Shown piece by piece: positions 57,301 to 64,000 of a stretch of 64,000 nt of DNA. Each line of letters starts with the position of its first letter. The first letter of the stretch is position 1. The translations under genes were made by a program, and so were the position numbers. This stretch comes from Symsagittifera roscoffensis. Taxonomy: Eukaryota; Xenacoelomorpha; Acoela; Convolutidae. The stretch lies in the NCBI RefSeq assembly GCF_963678635.1, contig NC_087065.1:5601209-5665208 (forward strand). Reading direction: 5' to 3'. The notes under the pieces are model-generated. The model saw only the letters and a program-made list of their open reading frames with translations, made no database searches and was not told the origin of the DNA.

Positions 57301-58170
57301 CTGGGTACCGGTGTATAAATATAGTCTTCGTGATTTTTGTATTTTTAATGCTGTGTTCAAAAAAACAGATGATGGGTTTTTATTGTTGAATATAAATCCG
57401 AGCTGCAAGTTTTTTCTAGTCTGATTCTGCTTCTGTGTTTTAGATATTTAATGAACGTCTACTTAAATTTGAATAGGGTCTGGTCTGTAAACATGTTTGT
57501 TTGATGTATCTGTATCACACACATCGTGTTCTGATTTAAATTTTGAGTTTTCTCATTTCTTATGTTCTAACGGTGTTTCTGAAAACAGTTTGCTTATCTT
57601 TTTGATCACTTTCATTTTGTCTGTATGTTTACTATCTGAGATTTCAAATCTTTTCATTTGGTTTCTTAAGACTATTTTTGTGATTTCCTATCGCTGGGAA
57701 ACTGGAGATTATATGTTTCTGGAAATTAATTAATTTAGTGTGATCGGTGTTTAAGAAGGCATTATTTTCAAGTTGTTCATAGTTTGTTATTGTTGAATTT
57801 CAGCTTGTTTTTTTTTCTAGATGGCGAATAGATTTACAGTTTCTGCCTTCTTTCCAACTTTTTCTGCGTTGGTTGTGTGTGAAAAATTTCTATTAGGATT
57901 TCTGTAGAGAATTGTTGTCGACATCTAGGTTTAGATTGTTTTCCAGAAGTGAATGACTACCTATTGTTATTTGTGTATGATTTTTTAAAAAAAAGTTTCT
58001 ACGTCTGTGAACGTCCGGATAAAATTTTTCTTGTCAAAAAGGATTTTGTGTAATTAGTTGAATCTACTGCTCATTGTGCTTTTGAACTAATGCTATTTTA
58101 GTTGCGTTAATCGTTTTAGTATCTTGATGAATGGAAACTGTTTTGTAAAGTAATATTTATTACGATGCCA
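57301..58170 (-). other. T-rich stretch, possible - strand coding relic
   Basis: The - strand holds open pieces with coding-like make-up, for example MKRFEISDSKHTDKMKVIKK near 57660-57590 and EHDVCDTDTSNKHVYRPDPI near 57530-57480. No family was recognised. Composition resembles 49-52.8 kb. Confidence 0.2.
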
Positions 58171-59880
58171 AATTGTGCGTTCTTAGCATTGAACGCGGAT
58201 TCAACAACAATACAAAATCAGATTTGTCGCGAAATCCGCATTCTTGCTACTCTCTTTTGATCTTCTTTGCTGTTTTGGTTTTCACAAACAAATACCGAAA
58301 ACCAAATGGCCTTGACGGCTAGATAAACCTGAACAATTTACATGTATTGGCGACAAAATCGATTTCCTTATTTCCGTTTTGCCCAATTGAGTTTTAGTCC
58401 ATAAATTACAGCGTTCAGCAGTGCTATGGCCATATTTTTGCAGTGAGACTACGATTTCATTAGAGAGGTTTGAGAAGTTTAAAAATATTATCTCCGCGAA
58501 CAAGTTGAACTGGAATCACATTGAAAATTAATTTCAAATATTGGTTTAAAAACCATGGTTCTCACTAATTGTTTTCATAAAATCTTCATTAACAAGAACA
58601 CATATGACAAGAAGGTCTTTTTTCTTTCTAATGCGCACGATGAACTTTTTTCTGCGCTTTGTTTTCTCCAAACGTGTGTTTTTATTTAATCATGGCACAC
58701 GCAGGTCTTCGTTTCTATCGTTTTACATTAATATTTTATTGACTGAGAGTTTTTTGAGCTCAAAAAATTTCAGTTTATGTTATCACAGATACCAGCTTTT
58801 GAACTACCGTGCCTTTTTTTGTTTACCATTCCGAATAATATATAATTGCTATCATTTTACTGTAATCATTTCCCATTAAAATGTTGATTCATATTTTAGC
58901 TTACCAGGTAAGAGAACTTAAAGTGCTACGCCGGAAAATTAATACAACAACTTTGAATCCTCAAAACGTATTAAATTCCAACTCTAAGGGACCTAAAAGT
59001 ATTTTTTTAAACAATTTAAGCAATTTGAAACCACCAAACATTGTCAACTATTTTTCTTTCTATCAGTTTCTTTTGTAAATTATGAAGTTTTATGGAAAAG
59101 AAACTAAACAGGTTGACAAATTGTGACTAAAACCTCTTTATCTTTTTGGCTTTCTATAAGACAATTTATCAGACCTGTTCATTTGGTTTTGAAAAAATCA
59201 GGTCGAAATAATTTAAGCACTGGAGTTATGTGCAAAGAAAGCGACATTTGGTCAAAAGTGACATTTCGATTTTTTGTCAACGAAGCGACAACTCGCATGG
59301 GCCGATGATTAGGGCAAGGATACAATTGATAACAGTAGATTGGTAGAACACTGATTCCCGCCCTTAGTGCCGAGTATAAGCGAAGCGGAGCCAGACGAAG
59401 CAAGCCGTTCCCCTTTGTCAATAGCTTTATAGGAACTGGTGCTGTTTCTAAATGCAATCAATTTTCGGACAGATGTTTCTCTCGAAAAATACAGCACGGT
59501 CGCTTTCCGAAGTTTTAAAATTCAGTTGTTGTATAGGAAACGAAATTTTGAAATGAAAAAAAAAACCACGAAAAAAGCTGCACCCATAAAAAAATTCGAT
59601 TAAAAGACGACCGCTGTTGTGCAAACAGATGAGAACAACCTTGTTATAATGGTTTGAAAAAAACTTTAAAAAGCTACAAAAAAAAATAAAACTTTTATAA
59701 AACAAAACGTTTATACCAAACTTTAACAAAGGGTTGAAAAAACACAAGAATGTGTTTTATTTGTCGCTAAAAATATTTAATCCTTTCTTTTTGGTAATTA
59801 TGATAAATTGTAAAACTAAAACTATTTATAGTTCCAGCCAGAGAAGAAATAATTCAAATTAGAAAGCAGTTGCACTTCCT
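58171..59880. other. Non-coding DNA with one GCGGAATCC-type fragment
   Basis: 58175-58280 matches 61258-61370 (TGTGCATTCT-type start, CAGATTTGTCGCGAAATCCGC, TTGATCTTCTTTGCTGTTTTGG). Otherwise no feature. Short open frames have no domains. Confidence 0.4.
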
Positions 59881-59889
59881 CTCCTTTAT

Positions 59890-60062
59890 CCTCGCAAGAA
59901 TAACAGTATATTCTAGATCTATTGAGACCAGGAAACATGAAAGTATCATTAGGATCGATATTAGACTATGAAATTGCACTAATCTATCCGGCCGAAAATT
60001 AGATAGCGTGACGAACAGACGGTGTTCCCTATCCGAAATTACTCGATGAGATTGCCACCCGG
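59890..60062 (+). repeat. Dispersed LTR-like repeat, third copy
   Basis: TCTAGATCTATTGAGACCAG, TATTAGACTATGAAATTGCA and CTATCCGGCCGAAAATTAGA match 33178-33300. Confidence 0.6.
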
Positions 60063-60875
60063 AAATAAACTAACTTGACTCATACTAGTGGAAATCAGAT
60101 TGGGAGGGAAAATTTCACGATAGACTATAGATCCTTCCCTTCATTCAAATGAATTTTGAACCGCTACAACAAAATGCGTTTTTGACACATTTTTGTTCTG
60201 ACCATTGAAAATGGGGAGGATCTTTTTATTCGGATGTGTTTTAGTTTTTTTACAGCTTTTTGTTTTCAATTCAAAACCAGCTACCACAAATAATTATCGG
60301 ACAGGGTTGAGTGATGTATAATAGTAAAGCATTTTCAGTCGTGATTCAAATAAACTTCAAAATTTCAAACAATTTTTTCACAGTGCTGAGAAAAACCGGT
60401 TTGATTTTTTTTGTCTAATTTTGAGATAACTAATAAGGTAGTTTGTAATTTTAATGGCTTTTTTAAGCTTGATTGACTTAAGCCATGGAAATTTAAATTT
60501 ACTCAACTAAAGATAGGTTTTGCAGTTTTAAGCGCAATTCTGAGAATAAAAAGTTGAAAATTCAAAAAACTTGGAAATTTTCGAAAAAATTTTCGACTTT
60601 TTTTTCGTTTTTCTAGTCAATTTTCTTCAAAAACCATTTTCCAATTGACCTCTTTTACTATGAATCTCAAATATGCCTACGATCTCCTTATTTGTTTTAT
60701 CGCAACATGCAACAGACCTTTTTACCCATAGGACAAAAAAAAACTACATATATTTTTTTGTTTTTTTTAAACTGTGGTTCGAAAATTCTGTGCTAATTGC
60801 ACAATAACCGCTACTCTGGTATTTTTCATTTTTGTCCTGTTCTCAAAATGTTATGGCCAAATATGACCTTTTTCA
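60063..60875. other. AT-rich non-coding DNA
   Basis: Nothing assigned. Confidence 0.35.
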
Positions 60876-61226
60876 CCAGTGGATCTAAGGGCGCGGACGC
60901 CCTACTTCGGGGATTTGATTCCTGTAGATACAAAGGGTTCCCCCTTTGCGCGGAATAGTAATTTTGAAAGGAGATCGCGCGCCCAACAAATGCAATTGTT
61001 GTGTCAAAGTTTTCAAAAAGTGCCTGAATTACCTTTTTTGGCCTGTTTTTTCAATGCTTGCTTTACCTGAGGCGCAGAAAGTTTACCCGAAACAAAAGTC
61101 TTTTGAGTGCTGATGGAGGGCTCGGAAAATCAATTTGGTTGATCCAAGAAAGAAGTCGACAAAATTTTTGAATATTTTGAACACCAGCTTCCCGCGTCCT
61201 CGAGAAAACTTTAGATCCATCCCTGG
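60876..61226 (+). mobile_element. MITE family A, copy
   Basis: Starts CCAGTGGATCTAAGG and ends CTTTAGATCCATCCCTGG, inverted repeats. AGATCGCGCGCCC, TTTTGGCCTG, GAGGCGCAGAAAG and CTCGGAAAATCAATTTGGTT follow the family order. Confidence 0.75.
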
Positions 61227-61257
61227 TAGCCTTAAAATAACATTAAGAGTCCAAACT

Positions 61258-61620
61258 GTGCATTCTGTGCATTGTAAGCGTATTCCGCAACAGGCTCAAA
61301 TCAGATTTGTCGCGGATTCCGCAACATTACTATGTTTTTTTGATCTTCTTTGCTGTTTTGGATTCATAAAACACTGTACCGTTCAAAATCGCTCCAAAAA
61401 CAGGCGAATTTGCGAAATCCGCAACCGTGTTTGCGAAATCCACAACAGTTTGTGGAATCCACAAACAAATAATAAGACATGTGTATAGTTCAATTGAGCT
61501 GTCGCGGAATCCGCAACTGTAAGAGGAATCCGCGAACTGTAAGTGGAATCCGCAAATTGTAAGTGGAATCCGCAAATTCTAAGTGGAATTCGCATTTTGT
61601 TTGCGGATTCCGTTTAAATA
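61258..61620 (+). repeat. GCGGAATCC-type repeat with ~20-bp tandem units
   Basis: GTCGCGGATTCCGCAAC and then units of the form TGTAAGTGGAATCCGCAAAT repeat four to five times at 61500-61590. Both orientations of GCGGAATCCGC occur. Confidence 0.65.
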
Positions 61621-61764
61621 TATGTCTGTGTAGTTTTGTGCATTCTCAGCATTCTGAGCAATTGAGACGGGACAATTCTTTGAGAATACGACATTCAGAG
61701 CTATAAATTTGTTTATTATTTGTGAGATAGTTATTAAGAAATATTTGAATAGCTAACTCATGAT

Positions 61765-62040
61765 TTCACTGTCATCTCATCCCAAACACTATCTTCATAA
61801 ATTGAATTCATGGTCCTAAATTCTGAATCTGAAATACTGAATCCCAAATACTGAATTTCAATACTGAATCCCGAATACTGACCTAATTCGGCGATATCTT
61901 TTCGGGACACTGTCATTTTATCCCAAATACTATCTTCTTGATTTGAATTCACGCTCCCAAATTTTGAATCTCAAATACAAAATCCCAAATTCTGAATCTC
62001 AAATACTGAATCCCAAATACTGATCTATTCCGGCGATATG
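61765..62040 (+). repeat. Two ~140-bp tandem units rich in AATACTGAATCCC
   Basis: Each unit runs from CACTGTCAT through ATCCCAAA, ACTATCTTC, TTGAATTCA, AAATTCTGAATCT-like and AATACTGAATCCCAAATACT to CGGCGATAT. The phrase AATACTGAATCCC repeats inside each unit. Confidence 0.65.
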
Positions 62041-62209
62041 TCAACCCAATAATGTAATAATCCAATTACCGAATTAACCCAATGAATTTATTCGGTGTTG
62101 TGTTTCCAAAACTTTGATCCCAAAAACTGCTTGCAATTACTAAAGTGTGACACCCGTCGATTTATTTAACCATTTTTTCAAGATTTTTTTGTGGGTTCCG
62201 CTGACAATG

Positions 62210-62600
62210 GTTAAGTCCTTGCTTTAAAATTCCACAAGTGCAAATGCAACTTCAGTAATAAATAAATTTCTGAATTCATTTGCAGTTTGCGGATTCCGCT
62301 GACAAATTTTGCGGAATCTACTTACATTTGTCGATTTCATTTACATTTTGCGGAATCCATTTACAGTTGCGGAATCCAGAACAACTAACTATGTTTGCTT
62401 GTTGCGGAATCCGCAACAAATTAAATGTGCCGACAAAATTTACGTTACAAGTATATGTACATGGATTTCACTTAAATCTTGTAAGTGGAATCCATTAAAT
62501 TTTGGAACATGTTTAAATACTTGTCTCTGGAATCCAGAAACATACCGACACAAAATTGTGCGTCTATCCAGTGCACAGTTTGGCCTCGTAATCAAATTAC
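62210..62600 (+). repeat. GCGGAATCC-type repeat, second block
   Basis: GCGGATTCCGCTGACAAATT, TTGCGGAATCC and GCACAGTTTGGCCTCGTAAT are spread over the block. The last phrase is shared with 18295. Confidence 0.6.
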
Positions 62601-63938
62601 AACTTACATATAAAATGCAACTTTAAATATTTTAAATGTAATCTAATCTCATTCCCTATTCTTATCCTGTTTTTTTTTGTCGCAACCTGATTTCGTTAGC
62701 AACTGATTACTTTTTTCTACTTAACTGAGCTTCACAAAAAATCAAGCTCGCATTGTTTGAATGCCATGTTTAGGCATAAAAAATTGAGATGATAAATATA
62801 ATGAAATTATATATACTATTTATCACAAGTTTTTAGATTTTGAATCCGTTGTAAGTGAGTACATGAGTGAGTACATGAGTTACCGAAGTTTTTGTCGTTG
62901 CCTTTACAAGCAACAATGTTCAGTCGGTTGAAAGCTTACATTTTTTCAGAACCAATTTTGTAAAGTGAGGTAAATGCGCTCAAATTTTAGAAAAATCTGA
63001 TTTCAAGCTCGTCAAAAAGTAGATAATTAAAATACTTAATTCCCGTATTTCAAAAATCAAGACAAAATATTAGACAAAGAAAATATAATTTGGTATCTAA
63101 ATAGCCGAAATATGAGTTTAGTGATTTTAAACATAAATATAATCCAAAGCGTAGCCCGAATTTTAATGGTTTGAGTAGTTTAAAGAACTTGAACCCAGTA
63201 GTGGCTTGATCGGCGCGTGATTTGCGACAACTTGTCCCCAGATTGTCAAAATTTGAACCGAAGAATGACTGTCAAATAGGAAGTAGCTATTACTTCTTAC
63301 TGCTTAATATTAAACTGTTTGTCGTTACATTTCAGTTTTGCCCATTGATATATCGATAATTTTTCGTAATTTTTTTTTCTTATCTCATTTGAGGGTTTGA
63401 AACTGACGTTAATACGATTATATTTTTGCCAATATGCCAAATGAAAAATGCATTTTCAATTTTGAGTCGTTGAATCGTTCGTGTTCTTAAATTGATTTTT
63501 TACAGACTGAAAGTTTTGGTTAAAGGCCTTTTTGTTTTCATTTCCGTGATTTATGTTCAGACATTCATAGTAATTTTTGGCATCTCCAGAGTTTAGCGAC
63601 CACAATTTGGCATTCGCGAGTATGATATGGCCTTTTCCGATTTTCGAGACCAAAAAAGTCGTGACTCTCACGTTAGATGAGGAGACGGCGCGACCAGACA
63701 TTAACAACCAAGATTCTTTATTTTTCTATTTCTGCGACCAATTTTTACCGTTTTCAGGCAGCCGACCATCTCTATCGCGAATTTTGCAACCCAAGATGGA
63801 GAAGACGCAATCGGTTTGATCTAAGCAGCGGCGGAAGTAGCGTAAACAGAATATTCGTAATTCCATAATTCCAACCGTAAAGTTTTATCGTGATTTTCAC
63901 GACCAAGGTCGAGACGGCTCCTGGCCGTGCCAACTTAC
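62601..63938. other. Non-coding DNA at the right edge
   Basis: No gene is firmly seen. Both strands have open pieces at 63456-63868 and GC content rises from about 63590 towards the edge, so an exon or an element border may be near. Confidence 0.3.
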
Positions 63939-64000
63939 CTTAAGAACCTCAAGGTCAATGCAACCCGACAAGCAGCGGCAACATTAGTTTTTCTAACTTC
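63939..64000 (-). CDS. Possible partial exon with splice donor
   Basis: On the - strand the last 62 bases are open in only one frame, reading CRVALTLRFL near the end, and finish at AAG|GTAAGT, a consensus donor. The words resemble the 'RLAVTLRFLATG' region of HARBI1/Harbinger-type nucleases, but 20 residues are too few for a firm call. It could also be chance. The rest would lie beyond the window. Confidence 0.2.

Noticed and set aside
61330-61595. Overlapping - strand frames with ICGFHLQFADS-type repeats
   Set aside because: The amino-acid repeat is only the translation of GGAATCCGCAAAT tandem DNA units.
61758-61952. Small repeat protein with SIWDKMTV motifs
   Set aside because: Product of the ~140-bp AATACTGAATCCC repeat; no start context or coding bias.

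Overview
The window is a gene-poor, AT-rich stretch of an animal (metazoan, probably invertebrate) nuclear genome. The evidence is a spliced seven-transmembrane receptor gene with GT-AG junctions and an 8.85-kb intron, the 3' end of a beta-helix/MYND zinc-finger protein gene, Ty3/gypsy and BEL/Pao retrotransposons, and many short inverted-repeat elements. I cannot name the species from sequence alone. A 200-base run of N marks an assembly gap.

Layout. 1-1.5 kb: 3' end of a beta-helix/MYND gene on the + strand, with a polyadenylation signal. 4.37-13.65 kb: a complete-ended but decayed gypsy element with 212-bp LTRs, a tRNA-Ser-type primer site, a polypurine tract and a 6-bp target duplication. 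A 2.78-kb internal segment (RT C-terminus, RNase H, integrase, tail) is tandemly duplicated. 15.7-22.1 kb: foldback and short inverted-repeat (MITE-like) elements, including a 684-bp TA-flanked hairpin element lying between two diverged direct repeats. 22.5-25.1 kb: a second gypsy relic on the - strand with gag joined to the end of pol and no RT or integrase core. 25.2-27.4 kb: eight tandem units of about 273 bp, followed by two ~1-kb duplicated segments that each restart with the first codons of gypsy gag. 30.4-33.4 kb: MITE and LTR-like repeats.

34.5-44.5 kb (- strand): a two-exon GPCR gene of the GPR157/cAMP-receptor-like type, 392 residues when the exons are joined. Its intron holds a C-rich inverted-repeat element, a tRNA-derived SINE, a BEL/Pao pol relic and two related repeat blocks. 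44.8-64 kb: no convincing gene. This part has MITEs, a possible env-like relic (50.1-52.8 kb), two large inverted-repeat elements, tandem AGATCT-type and GCGGAATCC-type repeats, and a possible partial exon at the right edge.

The two host genes show no sign of working together. The interest of the window lies in the repeat layer: a young duplication inside an old retrotransposon, nested repeats that trace the order of events, and an inverted-repeat family that carries many copies of the palindrome TAATCGATTA. I found no convincing new multi-gene system.
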